This document shows positions 6,891 through 12,855 of a stretch of DNA of 12,855 nt, piece by piece. The stretch lies in contig JAVBSY010000050.1 of NCBI GenBank assembly GCA_031556475.1, positions 1 through 12,855 of the forward strand. The letters are read 5' to 3'. The notes beneath the pieces were generated by a model. That model worked only from the letters and a program-made list of their open reading frames with translations, made no database searches and had not been told where the DNA came from. Origin of the DNA: Azoarcus sp031556475. GTDB lineage: Bacteria; Pseudomonadota; Gammaproteobacteria; Burkholderiales; Rhodocyclaceae. The first letter of the stretch is position 1. Each line of letters begins with the position of its first letter. A program made the position numbers and the translations under genes.

Positions 6891-7081
6891 GGCTTCGTTC
6901 CCGGTTTCAAAGTCGAAAACCCGCATCGAGCATTCGGGCAGGGCTTCTGCGCGTGTTTCCCCTGCCCCGCGTCAACGAAATCGAAAATGAAGTTGGACGT
7001 GGGGCGTTGCAGCGCACATGAAATTATCGTGCGGCTGGTCAAGTTCATTTCCGAGGGTGCCGAAGAGGGCAGGCCAGGGAG

Positions 7082-7149
7082 GTCTGATTTTCGACATGAA
7101 CGGCAAATGCCGGCATGCCGGAGGTTTTCGCCCGATAGAGGGATTAGAC
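7082..7149 (-). other. Inverted-repeat segment at the 3' end of the hypothetical membrane protein gene
   Basis: Read on the minus strand, GTCTAAT (7143-7149, containing the TAA stop) is matched 55 nt on by ATCAGAC (7082-7088), a 6/7 inverted repeat. Within lie the palindromes CCGGCATGCCGG (7110-7121) and CGGCA-AA-TGCCG (7101-7112). The outer pair and overall 68-bp length resemble an integron attC site, but the distal element fits the GTTRRRY core poorly. It may simply be a transcript 3' hairpin. The gap 6891-7143 otherwise shows no gene I can support. Confidence 0.3.
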
Positions 7150-7656
7150 GCTATTCGGCGCCTCATGCACAAGATTGTCGAGATATGTGCCCGGCATGCG
7201 AGCGGCCGACCCGAGAATCGGCAATGAAAGAAGATAAAGGCCAGCCAAGCAAAGCATTGCACCGACGGCATCGCGCGCAACGAATGGGTCGGACGATGAC
7301 CAGGACACCTCGCCCACAACCAGTGCTGCAATGATTGTGATGGCAATGCCACCTACGGCCGCCAGTTTGTACGGTAGGGGTGCCCAACGGATGAGGGCCG
7401 CAATCTCCGCGCTACTGAGTTCGTCGTCGTACTTCTCGTGTGGGGAGCGTACCGTGCGGGCGTACTCGCCACCCAAGACGCATGCCGGAAGAAAGCTGAG
7501 CATGAGAAGAGCGAAGCCGACGATTATCGAAAGTTCAAGCGGAAATTCCGTGGCCGGCTCGTACCGGGCCCATGCCGCCACCGCCAGCGCACCGAGCGCC
7601 GATGCAAGCGCCAGCACTTCGGCTGAGCGGAGTAGAACCTTGTGTGTGCTGAGCAT
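7144..7656 (-). CDS. Hypothetical four-helix membrane protein
   Basis: A 170-residue protein I do not recognise. It has four hydrophobic segments (about 13-29, 43-63, 98-116 and 131-150). The loop between the second and third (about 65-96) is charged and contains EYARTVRSPHEKYDDELSSAEIAAL, so it probably faces the cytoplasm with both ends. There are single cysteines in the second and fourth segments. No signal peptide or enzymatic motif is seen. The ATG at 7654-7656 is preceded on the minus strand by GTTAGGCGCC, which gives only a weak ribosome-binding site. It stands alone between cobB and the terC leader, and its G+C content seems a little lower than that of its neighbours. Both ends carry sequences resembling gene-cassette boundaries (see findings). 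Reality of the gene is supported by the regular hydrophobic pattern. Confidence 0.7.
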   Translation of the reverse strand: MLSTHKVLLRSAEVLALASALGALAVAAWARYEPATEFPLELSIIVGFALLMLSFLPACVLGGEYARTVRSPHEKYDDELSSAEIAALIRWAPLPYKLAAVGGIAITIIAALVVGEVSWSSSDPFVARDAVGAMLCLAGLYLLSLPILGSAARMPGTYLDNLVHEAPNSV

Positions 7657-7972
7657 GGCGCCTAACAGCTTGATACAAAATTCGGGGATGGTTTCGTTTC
7701 AAGCAAATGACATTTTACGGTTTTTTTGTAAGTTGTTGATTGGAATGAGTCGGTATTTGTAATTGCCGTTGAAGTCGGGTGAATTCAGGCTTGCCGGGGT
7801 GGTTTGCGGTACCCCGTCAATTGCCCGGAACCTTTTCCGGCGAGGTGGCGCGGATTTCTGCGTATTGGCTGTTCATCGGTATATTTCCGTCTTTCCCGAT
7901 CAGCCCTGCCCGATACGGAACGCACCGGGCAGCACTTACAATCCACACCCCAGGGTTCATTCCAACACGACC
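7657..7972. other. 316-bp divergent intergenic region (hypothetical gene / terC)
   Basis: No gene is supported here. The left third (7670-7760) is AT-rich for this genome and presumably holds the promoter of the minus-strand gene. It contains GCCTAAC (7660-7666) and an inverted repeat GCTTGA (7668-7673)/TCAAGC (7699-7704). The right part contains three short hairpins: GGGGT/ACCCC (7796-7800 with 7811-7815), CCGGAA/TTCCGG with a CCTT loop (7825-7840), and GCCCG/CGGGC (7908-7912 with 7926-7930). None is followed by a T-tract. I do not recognise the Mn2+-sensing yybP-ykoY riboswitch that often precedes terC-type genes. Confidence 0.5.
7937..7942 (+). promoter_or_regulatory. Possible -10 element of the TerC-family gene
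   Basis: TACAAT (5/6 to consensus) lies 30 nt upstream of the ATG at 7973. No convincing -35 box is visible 16-18 bp upstream, so this promoter is tentative. The leader would be about 25 nt long and would exclude the three upstream hairpins. Confidence 0.35.
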
Positions 7973-8746
7973 ATGCCCGAATTCCTTTCCTTCGTTACCG
8001 ATCCGCAACTGCTCATCGCCTTCTTCACGCTGACCGCGCTTGAGTTGGTGCTTGGCATCGACAACATCATCTTCATTTCCATCCTGGTGGACAAGCTGCC
8101 GCTGCATCAGCGCACTTTCGCCCGCCGGCTGGGTTTGTTTCTTGCGATGTTCATGCGTATCGCGTTGCTGCTGGTGCTGGCCTGGCTGGTCGGGCTGACC
8201 GCGCCGCTGTTCGAGGTGTTCGACCACGGCGTTTCCGGCCGCGACCTGATACTGATCGCGGGCGGCCTGTTCCTGGTGTGGAAGAGCACCGGCGAGATCC
8301 ACCAGTTGCTCGAAGGCGAGGAGGGCGAAAGCTCCTCGGCGGTGAAGGCCACGCTGGCGGCGGTGATCATGCAGATCATCGTCATCGACATGGTGTTTTC
8401 GCTCGACTCCATCATTACCGCGGTCGGCATGGTGAACAACCTTTCCGTGATGATCGCGGCGGTGATCGTCTCGGTGGCGCTGATGATGGTGGCCGCCGCG
8501 CCGATCGGCGAATTCGTTTCCAATCACCCGACGGTGAAGATGCTGGCGCTGTCCTTCCTCATGGTGATCGGGGTGGTATTGATCGCCGAAGGCTTCGGCC
8601 ACCATGTGCCGAAGGGCTACATCTACTCCGCGATGGCGTTTTCCGTGGTCGTCGAGATGCTCAACATCCGCATGCGCAAGAAAACGAAACCGGTGGGATT
8701 GCGCGAACCCTATGCAGCGGAAAAGGACGCGGCGGAAAACACCTGA
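7973..8746 (+). CDS. TerC-family integral membrane protein
   Basis: A 257-residue protein with about seven membrane segments. It shows the TerC-family signatures LELVLGIDNIIF (23-34; E24, D30 and N31 in the membrane) and IDMVFSLDSIITAVGM (138-153; D139, D145), acidic intramembrane residues thought to bind metal. TerC proteins (Alx, YceF, MeeY types) have been linked to tellurite resistance, Mn2+ export and metalation of exported enzymes. The central acidic loop LLEGEEGESSS (about 114-124) and a basic C-terminal tail after RMRKKTK fit cytoplasmic sides. I chose ATG 7973, where homologues begin (MPEFL...); open frame runs further upstream to 7763 but has no membrane pattern and lies in the leader. 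It appears to be a single-gene unit with its own terminator. Confidence 0.9.
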   Translation: MPEFLSFVTDPQLLIAFFTLTALELVLGIDNIIFISILVDKLPLHQRTFARRLGLFLAMFMRIALLLVLAWLVGLTAPLFEVFDHGVSGRDLILIAGGLFLVWKSTGEIHQLLEGEEGESSSAVKATLAAVIMQIIVIDMVFSLDSIITAVGMVNNLSVMIAAVIVSVALMMVAAAPIGEFVSNHPTVKMLALSFLMVIGVVLIAEGFGHHVPKGYIYSAMAFSVVVEMLNIRMRKKTKPVGLREPYAAEKDAAENT

Positions 8747-8749
8747 ACG

Positions 8750-8768
8750 GACGGGCGTTCCGCCCGTC
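8750..8768 (+). terminator. Intrinsic-type terminator after the TerC-family gene
   Basis: GACGGGCG (8750-8757) and CGCCCGTC (8761-8768) form a perfect 8-bp GC-rich stem with a TTC loop, starting 4 nt after the stop codon. A pyrimidine/T-rich stretch (8776-8797) follows, though not a pure T-run. Confidence 0.65.
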
Positions 8769-8814
8769 TACCGCCTTCTTTCCATCATCTTCCTTTGACC
8801 GTTCGCCGTCCATG

Positions 8815-8834
8815 CCGCCCCGGTTCCGGGGCGG
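8815..8834 (+). repeat. Strong hairpin in the leader of the MFS gene
   Basis: CCGCCCCG (8815-8822) and CGGGGCGG (8827-8834) form an 8-bp stem closed by a GTTC loop, 45 nt before the MFS start. No T-tract follows. It could be a second terminator stem for the TerC-family gene or a structural element of the next leader. Confidence 0.4.
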
Positions 8835-8879
8835 TTGCGCCGGCACGACCCACATCCCGTTTCCGTGCGAGAGCCTGCC

Positions 8880-10073
8880 ATGAACCTGCATTCCACCACC
8901 GATGCGCCACAGCGGGTCTGGGTTCCGCTGCTCGCCGTCGCCCTGGCGTTGATGGCGGTGCATTGCCTCGGCCGCTTCGCCTACACGCCATTGCTGCCCC
9001 TGCTGGTCGGCGATGGTTTCATGGGGTTGGACGATGGCGCTTCCATCGCAACGTGGAACTACATCGGCTATCTGCTCGGCGCCTTGCTCGCCGTGCGCCT
9101 GCACCAGCCGCGCCAGATTCTCCGTACCGTGCCGGCGGCGCTGGCGATCAACGTCGCTACCACGGTGGTACAAGGGTTTGTCGACAACCTCACCGTGCTG
9201 CTCGTGCTGCGCGTACTCAACGGCATCGGCAACGGCATCGTGTTCGTGCAGGCGCCGGCGCTCGTGCTGGAATGGCTGTCGCGCCACAAGGCGGCCTCGC
9301 TCAGCGGGCTGATGTATTTGGGCGTCGGTGTCGGCCTGCTCGTTTCCAACGTGCTCGCCACCTGGCCGGCACAGTGGCTCAGCGGCGCCCAGCGCTGGTG
9401 GCCGATGGCGGTGGTGGCGCTGCCGATCGCGTGGTGGAGCGCGCGCCAGCTCGTGCGCCTGGATCTTCCGCCGGCCGATACCGCCCACGCCGTCGGCGGC
9501 CACACCACCACACCGCTTGTCGACCGCGCCAGCCTGCCGGTATTCATGGCCTACGCCGGTGCCGGGCTGGGCTACATCCTGCCCGCCACCTTCCTGCCGG
9601 TGGTCGCGCACGAACAGTTAGCCGATGGCCACTGGCTGCAAAACGGCGCTTGGCTCGTCCTTGCCCTGAGTTCGCTCGCCTCCGCTTGGCTGTGGAATCG
9701 CCTCGGCACACGCATGGGCGATCGCAATGCGCTGATATTCAATTACGTTGCACAGTGTGCGGGCGTGGCCGCGCCGCTGTTGTGGCCGGGCGCGGTCGGC
9801 GTGTTCGGCTGCGCGCTGCTGATCGGCTCCACTTTCATCGGCACCGTGCTGCTCACCCAGCGGCTGGCCCGCACCTTGCACCCCCACCAGGGGCCGCGCA
9901 TCTCCGCCGCGCTCATCACCGTATATGGCTTCGCCCAACTCACCGGGCCGTGGATGGCCAAGATGTGGCTGGAACGCGGGGGCAGCATGAGCGACTCGTA
10001 TTGGATCGGCGCCGGCGCACTGGCATGGTCCGCAGCATGGACGTTGTGCACGCCGGCGCGCAGGGCGGTTTGA
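8880..10073 (+). CDS. MFS transporter, YbfB/YjiJ family
   Basis: A 397-residue, 12-helix major facilitator with short loops and almost no soluble extensions. The first helix holds HCLGRFAYTPLLPLL (28-42), the typical opening of the YbfB/YjiJ branch (GRFxYTPxLP), followed by NYIGYLLGALLAVRLHQPRQ, the family's helix 2 and loop 2-3 motif. The N- and C-terminal halves are joined by a loop near residues 190-215 (DLPPADTAHAVGG). Substrates of this branch are mostly unknown; some members are linked to efflux. The ATG at 8880 is chosen although the frame is open from 8835, because the first helix begins about 13 residues after this start; only GAGAG (8869-8873) is available as a ribosome-binding site. 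No neighbouring gene suggests a substrate. Confidence 0.88.
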   Translation: MNLHSTTDAPQRVWVPLLAVALALMAVHCLGRFAYTPLLPLLVGDGFMGLDDGASIATWNYIGYLLGALLAVRLHQPRQILRTVPAALAINVATTVVQGFVDNLTVLLVLRVLNGIGNGIVFVQAPALVLEWLSRHKAASLSGLMYLGVGVGLLVSNVLATWPAQWLSGAQRWWPMAVVALPIAWWSARQLVRLDLPPADTAHAVGGHTTTPLVDRASLPVFMAYAGAGLGYILPATFLPVVAHEQLADGHWLQNGAWLVLALSSLASAWLWNRLGTRMGDRNALIFNYVAQCAGVAAPLLWPGAVGVFGCALLIGSTFIGTVLLTQRLARTLHPHQGPRISAALITVYGFAQLTGPWMAKMWLERGGSMSDSYWIGAGALAWSAAWTLCTPARRAV

Positions 10074-10105
10074 CGGCATAAAGCCCTGATGGACCCGTGC
10101 CATGC

Positions 10106-10120
10106 GTTCCACATTGGAAC
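10106..10120 (+). terminator. Weak hairpin after the MFS gene
   Basis: GTTCC (10106-10110) pairs with GGAAC (10116-10120) around ACATT, and TTTT follows at 10124-10127. With only 5 bp it is a marginal terminator. The rest of the 167-nt gap before the next gene (10074-10240) shows no other clear element. Confidence 0.3.
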
Positions 10121-10240
10121 AGGTTTTCTCGTGGTTCTCCCCGCCATCCCGAGAGAGGATCGGTCCGAATGAATAAACAAAATTACCCGATCATGCTTAT
10201 GCTACGCTGGTAAGTCCATGTCATCCATGAGGCTATTACC

Positions 10241-11596
10241 ATGAAGAATAAAGCGTACTCATGCATCAAATCCTTTGCACTGCTGCTTGCCTCTGTCGTC
10301 AGCCTTGGATTTTCCGGGTTTTCGCAGGCGGAGGTCATCACGCTCAAGGCGCCGCGGCCTGTCGTCTGGAAGGATTTTCTCGGCGTCAACGCCCATCTCC
10401 TTTGGTTCGCACCGCCTCAGTACGGGGAGCAATACACGCGGCAATTCCAGTATCTGAAGGCGCTTGGGCTGGAGTGGGTACGTATCGACGTCCACTGGGC
10501 TCTGCATGAATATCCGCAAGGCGTTTATCACTTGCAGGAGATGGATCGGGTTGTCGCCGATCTGGCAGCGAACCAATTGAAATCGGTCGTCTATGTCGTC
10601 GGTTCGGCCAATCATGCGACCACCGCGCCTCCGGATGCGCCCTATCCGGACCAGTACCCGCCCAGCAATCCGCAATTGTTCTCGGACTTCATCGGCATGC
10701 TCGCGCGGCGTTACCCGTCGGTCGATGCCTGGCAAGTCTGGAACGAACCCAACCTGCCCAGCTACTGGACTCCGATGCCGGACAGCGCGGGGTACATGAA
10801 TTTGTTCCGCTCGGCCAACGACACCCTGCGTGCCATCGACCCGAACAAGCCGGTCGTTACCGCCGGCATGGCTTATCACAGTGAATTGCCCGGTGGCGGC
10901 CTGATGCTCGAGCAACTGCTGGGGCTTGGTTTGATGGATCTGAATCCGGTCGTCGCTTATCAGCCCTATACCCTCACGCCGGTAGGCAACGATCCCGTCG
11001 CCCAGGATTTTCTGAGTGCGACGGAGTTCATCAACAGCGGTTTGCGCAGGCATGGAGCCCAGCAGATCTGGGCGACCGAATGGGGATGGTCCAGCTATCC
11101 CGGTCCGGTGGTGGAGCAGCCCGTCATCGGGCAAAACGGTCAGGCGGACTATCTACTGAAGCGTTTGGCGTTGATGAGCGCGCAGGACTTCGACCGCATC
11201 TTCCTGTTCGCGCTTTCCGACCTCGATGCCCGCGCGTCGTTCCGCGACCAGTTCTATGGCTTGATCAACCTCGACGGTTATCCGGCCGGCTACGCGAAAC
11301 CGGCGTACACCGCGCTCAAGAGCTTCCTGACCGCGACAGGCCCCCGGCTCGTGCCCGCTGAGCCTCCCTTGATTCAAGGGCTGCCTTCGTACGCGAAGCT
11401 CTACAGCATTGCCTGGAAGCGCGATGACGGCCGCAACGTGTGGGTTTTCTGGGGCGATTCCGGCTACACCCTGATCCTGCCGAATGTTCCCAGTGCAACG
11501 GTATACGATCCGCTCTACGGATCGCAGGCCCTTGCGACGGGCGTGAATGGCGCACGTGTATCGACAGCCGATCGCGTACGCATCTTGGTTTGGTAA
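10241..11596 (+). CDS. Secreted glycoside hydrolase, PslG-like (GH39/GH5-type TIM barrel)
   Basis: A 451-residue exported enzyme. Residues 1-30 form a signal peptide ending FSGFSQA before EV. The barrel domain begins near FLGVNAHLLW (46-55). WQVWNEPNLPSYW (about 164-176) gives the acid/base glutamate E169, and IWATEWGWSS (about 276-285) the nucleophile E280. The 111-residue spacing equals that of E165 and E276 of Pseudomonas PslG, an endoglycosidase acting on Psl exopolysaccharide, and the length is close to PslG's (about 440). A C-terminal beta-rich domain (about 375-451) follows. The role is probably cutting a mannose/glucose-type exopolysaccharide in the periplasm or outside; the real substrate is unknown. 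The start has GAGG (10227-10230) upstream. No polysaccharide synthesis genes adjoin; a terminator follows, so it is a lone gene. Confidence 0.85.
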   Translation: MKNKAYSCIKSFALLLASVVSLGFSGFSQAEVITLKAPRPVVWKDFLGVNAHLLWFAPPQYGEQYTRQFQYLKALGLEWVRIDVHWALHEYPQGVYHLQEMDRVVADLAANQLKSVVYVVGSANHATTAPPDAPYPDQYPPSNPQLFSDFIGMLARRYPSVDAWQVWNEPNLPSYWTPMPDSAGYMNLFRSANDTLRAIDPNKPVVTAGMAYHSELPGGGLMLEQLLGLGLMDLNPVVAYQPYTLTPVGNDPVAQDFLSATEFINSGLRRHGAQQIWATEWGWSSYPGPVVEQPVIGQNGQADYLLKRLALMSAQDFDRIFLFALSDLDARASFRDQFYGLINLDGYPAGYAKPAYTALKSFLTATGPRLVPAEPPLIQGLPSYAKLYSIAWKRDDGRNVWVFWGDSGYTLILPNVPSATVYDPLYGSQALATGVNGARVSTADRVRILVW

Positions 11597-11609
11597 ATGA
11601 ACATCCTGT

Positions 11610-11642
11610 GAATACCTCCGCCCTTTGGGGGAGGGGGTATTC
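11610..11642 (+). terminator. Hairpin terminator after the glycoside hydrolase gene
   Basis: GAATACC (11610-11616) pairs with GGTATTC (11636-11642), TCC (11617-11619) with GGA (11630-11632), and CCC (11621-11623) with GGG (11627-11629) around a TTT loop; a GGG bulge sits on the right arm. It begins 13 nt after the stop and is followed by the T-rich stretch ATTTCGATTGTCTT, consistent with intrinsic termination. The remaining stretch to 11788 shows no gene. Confidence 0.65.
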
Positions 11643-11788
11643 ATTTCGATTGTCTTGAAGGTCGCTTTGTTTGAGTCGGGCATGGCCCGTTCCACTTGCG
11701 GCCCGTTCGTTTTTCGTTTGAGCCATCCGACAAGCATGAATGATCGGGAGTGATTACCCGGGCAGTGTGCTGTCGTGGTACTCGCGGA

Positions 11789-11849
11789 TTGAAGCAAGGT
11801 GTTTTTTGCGGGCATAATTTTCTCTGTCAACAGAAATCAGAGAAATTTT
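11789..11849 (+). promoter_or_regulatory. Promoter and inverted-repeat operator of the GbsR-type regulator gene
   Basis: A promoter can be drawn with -35 TTGAAG (11789-11794), 18-bp spacer and -10 CATAAT (11813-11818). Covering the expected start point is an inverted repeat: TTTCTCTG (11819-11826) and CAGAGAAA (11838-11845), 11 bp apart, with flanking A/T almost continuing the symmetry (11816-11849). An inner TCTGT-CA-ACAGA palindrome (11823-11834) lies within. The location over the start site of a regulator gene suggests autorepression by its own product. Confidence 0.6.
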
Positions 11850-11858
11850 CCGCGCATC

Positions 11859-12383
11859 ATGGAACTCAAACCCGTTGCTCAACGCTTCGTGCTGCACTGG
11901 GGGGAGATGGGCTCCCGCTGGGGGGTCAATCGCTCGGTGGCGCAGATTCACGCCTTGCTCTACTTGGTCGGGCGGCCGATGCATGCCGAGGAGATTCAGG
12001 AAACGCTCGGCATCGCCCGCTCCAACGTCAGCAACAGCCTGAAGGAACTGCAAGGCTGGGATCTGGTGCGGATGACGCATGTGCTGGGCGACCGCCGCGA
12101 CCATTTCGAGACGTCGGGCGATGTGTGGGAGCTGTTCCGCACCATCGTGCTCGGGCGCAAGCGGCGCGAAATCGACCCGACGCTCGATGTCTTGCACGCC
12201 TGCCTGTCCAGTCCGCAGTTCAAGGAAGAGGCGCCCGACGTGCGCAAACGCATCGAGGACACGCATGCGTTGATGGCGATCCTGATCGGCTGGAGCGACG
12301 AAATGCTGCGGCTGAAGCCGGAAACGCTGGTCAAGATCATGAAACTGGGCGCGAAGATCCAGTCCCTCGTGCGTGGCGGCTGA
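11859..12383 (+). CDS. GbsR/MarR-family transcriptional regulator
   Basis: A 174-residue winged-helix regulator. It opens with MELKPVAQRFVLHWGEMGSRWGVNRSVAQIHALLYL, the typical N-terminus of the GbsR branch. The helix-turn-helix lies at about 45-70 (MHAEEIQETLGIARSNVSNSLKELQGWDLV), and the wing at about 72-88 (MTHVLGDRRDHFET). The C-terminal half is helical and probably dimerises. GbsR of Bacillus senses choline, but proteobacterial members occur in varied settings and the ligand here is unknown. ATG 11859 is preferred over an in-frame ATG at 11799 because homologues start here and the longer form would be encoded upstream of and across the promoter/operator. The ribosome-binding site is weak. 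No target gene adjoins apart from its own promoter. Confidence 0.85.
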   Translation: MELKPVAQRFVLHWGEMGSRWGVNRSVAQIHALLYLVGRPMHAEEIQETLGIARSNVSNSLKELQGWDLVRMTHVLGDRRDHFETSGDVWELFRTIVLGRKRREIDPTLDVLHACLSSPQFKEEAPDVRKRIEDTHALMAILIGWSDEMLRLKPETLVKIMKLGAKIQSLVRGG

Positions 12384-12406
12384 TGTAATCGCTTGAGCCG
12401 CCGTGC

Positions 12407-12436
12407 TTGGCAAAACCCCCGCGCGCTCGGTAAACT
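12407..12436 (+). promoter_or_regulatory. Promoter of the metH leader
   Basis: The -35 TTGGCA (12407-12412, 5/6 match) and -10 TAAACT (12431-12436, 4/6) are separated by 18 bp. Transcription would begin near 12443, only a few bases before the SAH aptamer, which makes the assignment attractive. Confidence 0.55.
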
Positions 12437-12445
12437 CACAACCCT

Positions 12446-12506
12446 GTCGAGGAGCGCTGCGACCCCTTTCGAAACGGGCCAGGCTCGGCAATCTTCAACG
12501 GCGCTC
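12446..12506 (+). promoter_or_regulatory. SAH (S-adenosylhomocysteine) riboswitch aptamer upstream of metH
   Basis: The conserved blocks of the SAH riboswitch appear in order: CGAGGAGCGCTGCGAC (12448-12463), CCAGGCTCGG (12479-12488) and GGCGCTC (12500-12506). Helix P1 is GAGCGC (12452-12457) with GCGCTC (12501-12506). A CCC/GGG stem (12463-12465 with 12476-12478) gives the internal hairpin. The pseudoknot is CGAG (12448-12451) with CTCG (12484-12487). The class binds SAH and discriminates against SAM; it controls SAH and methionine recycling genes such as ahcY and metH. I recognise it from consensus and pairing, without a covariance search. Confidence 0.88.
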
Positions 12507-12546
12507 GCAAACCACTACCGGGTTTGCCGCGCCGTTTTCGTTTTTT
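12499..12546 (+). terminator. Riboswitch-controlled intrinsic terminator of metH
   Basis: CGGCGC (12499-12504) pairs with GCGCCG (12529-12534), and GCAAACC (12507-12513) with GGTTTGC (12521-12527), a 13-bp stem with a small bulge. TTTTCGTTTTTT (12535-12546) follows directly. The left arm shares bases 12501-12506 with helix P1 of the SAH aptamer, so the two structures exclude each other: bound SAH should favour P1, block the terminator and switch metH on. Confidence 0.85.
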
Positions 12547-12580
12547 GCGCGTGGCACCCGGCTGAAATTCGAGGTATGCC

Positions 12581-12855
12581 ATGCAAGCCGACCGCAGCGA
12601 AGAATTCCGCCAACACCTAGCCTGCCGCATTCTGATTCTCGACGGCGCGATGGGTACCATGATCCAGCAGCACAAGCTGGGCGAGGCCGATTATCGTGGC
12701 GAGCGCTTCGCCGAGCATCCGCGCGATCTCAAGGGCAACAACGATTTGCTGGTGCTGACGCGGCCGGACGTGGTGGGCGGCATCCATCGCGCCTACCTCG
12801 AAGCCGGCGCCGACATCATCGAAACCTGCTCCTTCAACGCCACGCGGGTGTCGCA
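12581..12855 (+). CDS. metH: Cobalamin-dependent methionine synthase, N-terminal part (3' end outside window)
   Basis: MetH transfers a methyl group from methyltetrahydrofolate through cobalamin to homocysteine, forming methionine. The 91 visible residues are the start of the homocysteine-binding barrel: ILILDGAMGTMIQQHKL (17-33), the region RGERFAEHPRDLKGNNDLLVLTRPDVV, and AYLEAGADIIETCSFNAT, nearly colinear with E. coli MetH. The zinc-binding cysteines lie beyond the window. ATG 12581 is used, with GAGG (12571-12574) at ideal spacing; an ATG at 12576 is in another frame and is not the start. Expression is evidently controlled by the SAH riboswitch and terminator just upstream, linking methionine synthesis to accumulation of SAH. 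In several bacteria metH is split into two genes; that cannot be judged here. Confidence 0.95.
   Translation, partial: MQADRSEEFRQHLACRILILDGAMGTMIQQHKLGEADYRGERFAEHPRDLKGNNDLLVLTRPDVVGGIHRAYLEAGADIIETCSFNATRVS

Noticed and set aside
6924..6926. Upstream ATG as the start of cobB
   Set aside because: It has no purine-rich ribosome-binding site, whereas the ATG at 6888-6890 does and gives the usual sirtuin N-terminus.
7018..7227. Plus-strand 69-codon open frame between cobB and the hypothetical gene
   Set aside because: It overlaps the minus-strand membrane protein gene, has no ribosome-binding site and includes the palindromic segment at 7101-7121; no resemblance to a known protein.
7082..7704. 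Definite integron cassette or attC call
   Set aside because: Only one good core motif is seen at each end, the partner boxes are degenerate and there is no integrase, so it is kept as a finding and not annotated as a mobile element.
7763..7972. N-terminal extension of the TerC-family protein
   Set aside because: The frame is open, but the 70 extra residues have no hydrophobic or conserved pattern, and TerC homologues start at the ATG at 7973.
7657..7972. Mn2+ (yybP-ykoY) riboswitch upstream of the TerC-family gene
   Set aside because: I looked for the conserved paired GGGGAGUAG-type and CUACUGC-type blocks and did not find them in recognisable form.
12393..12620. Plus-strand open frame across the metH leader
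   Set aside because: It runs through the SAH riboswitch and terminator into metH in another frame; the RNA structure explains this region better.

Overview
The window looks like chromosome from a GC-rich proteobacterium, most likely a betaproteobacterium. The best single clue is an S-adenosylhomocysteine (SAH) riboswitch directly upstream of metH, an arrangement known mainly from that class and some relatives. The gene families (RtcB, BigR-type ArsR repressor, YeeE/YedE proteins, TerC, GbsR, cobalamin-dependent MetH) and tight operon spacing fit. I see no phage genes, transposases, tRNA or rRNA genes, or CRISPR arrays.

Left part (1-4998). The 3' part of an rtcB RNA ligase gene is followed after 5 nt by a HEAT-repeat protein gene, apparently one operon. 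After a very AT-rich promoter/operator comes a compact sulfur operon: a BigR/SqrR-type persulfide-sensing repressor with both sensor cysteines, two small YeeE/YedE-type membrane proteins, and a CoA-disulfide reductase fused to a C-terminal rhodanese domain. A reasonable reading is that (per)sulfide or thiol stress relieves repression, sulfur species are moved across the membrane, and the fused enzyme reduces or transfers sulfane sulfur.

Middle (5022-7656). A small exported Cys/His-rich protein and a four-helix membrane protein with a Met/His-rich tail form a probable metal-related (copper-like) pair. A convergent sirtuin deacylase (cobB) and a minus-strand hypothetical membrane protein follow. 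The latter has cassette-like sequences at both ends, but no convincing attC site or integrase.

Right part (7973-12855). These are mostly independent plus-strand units: a TerC-family membrane protein with its own terminator, a YbfB/YjiJ-type MFS transporter, a secreted PslG-like glycoside hydrolase with its terminator, a GbsR/MarR-type regulator whose promoter is covered by an inverted repeat, and the start of metH. The metH leader can be resolved into promoter, SAH aptamer and an overlapping intrinsic terminator, giving a mechanistic model in which SAH turns the gene on.
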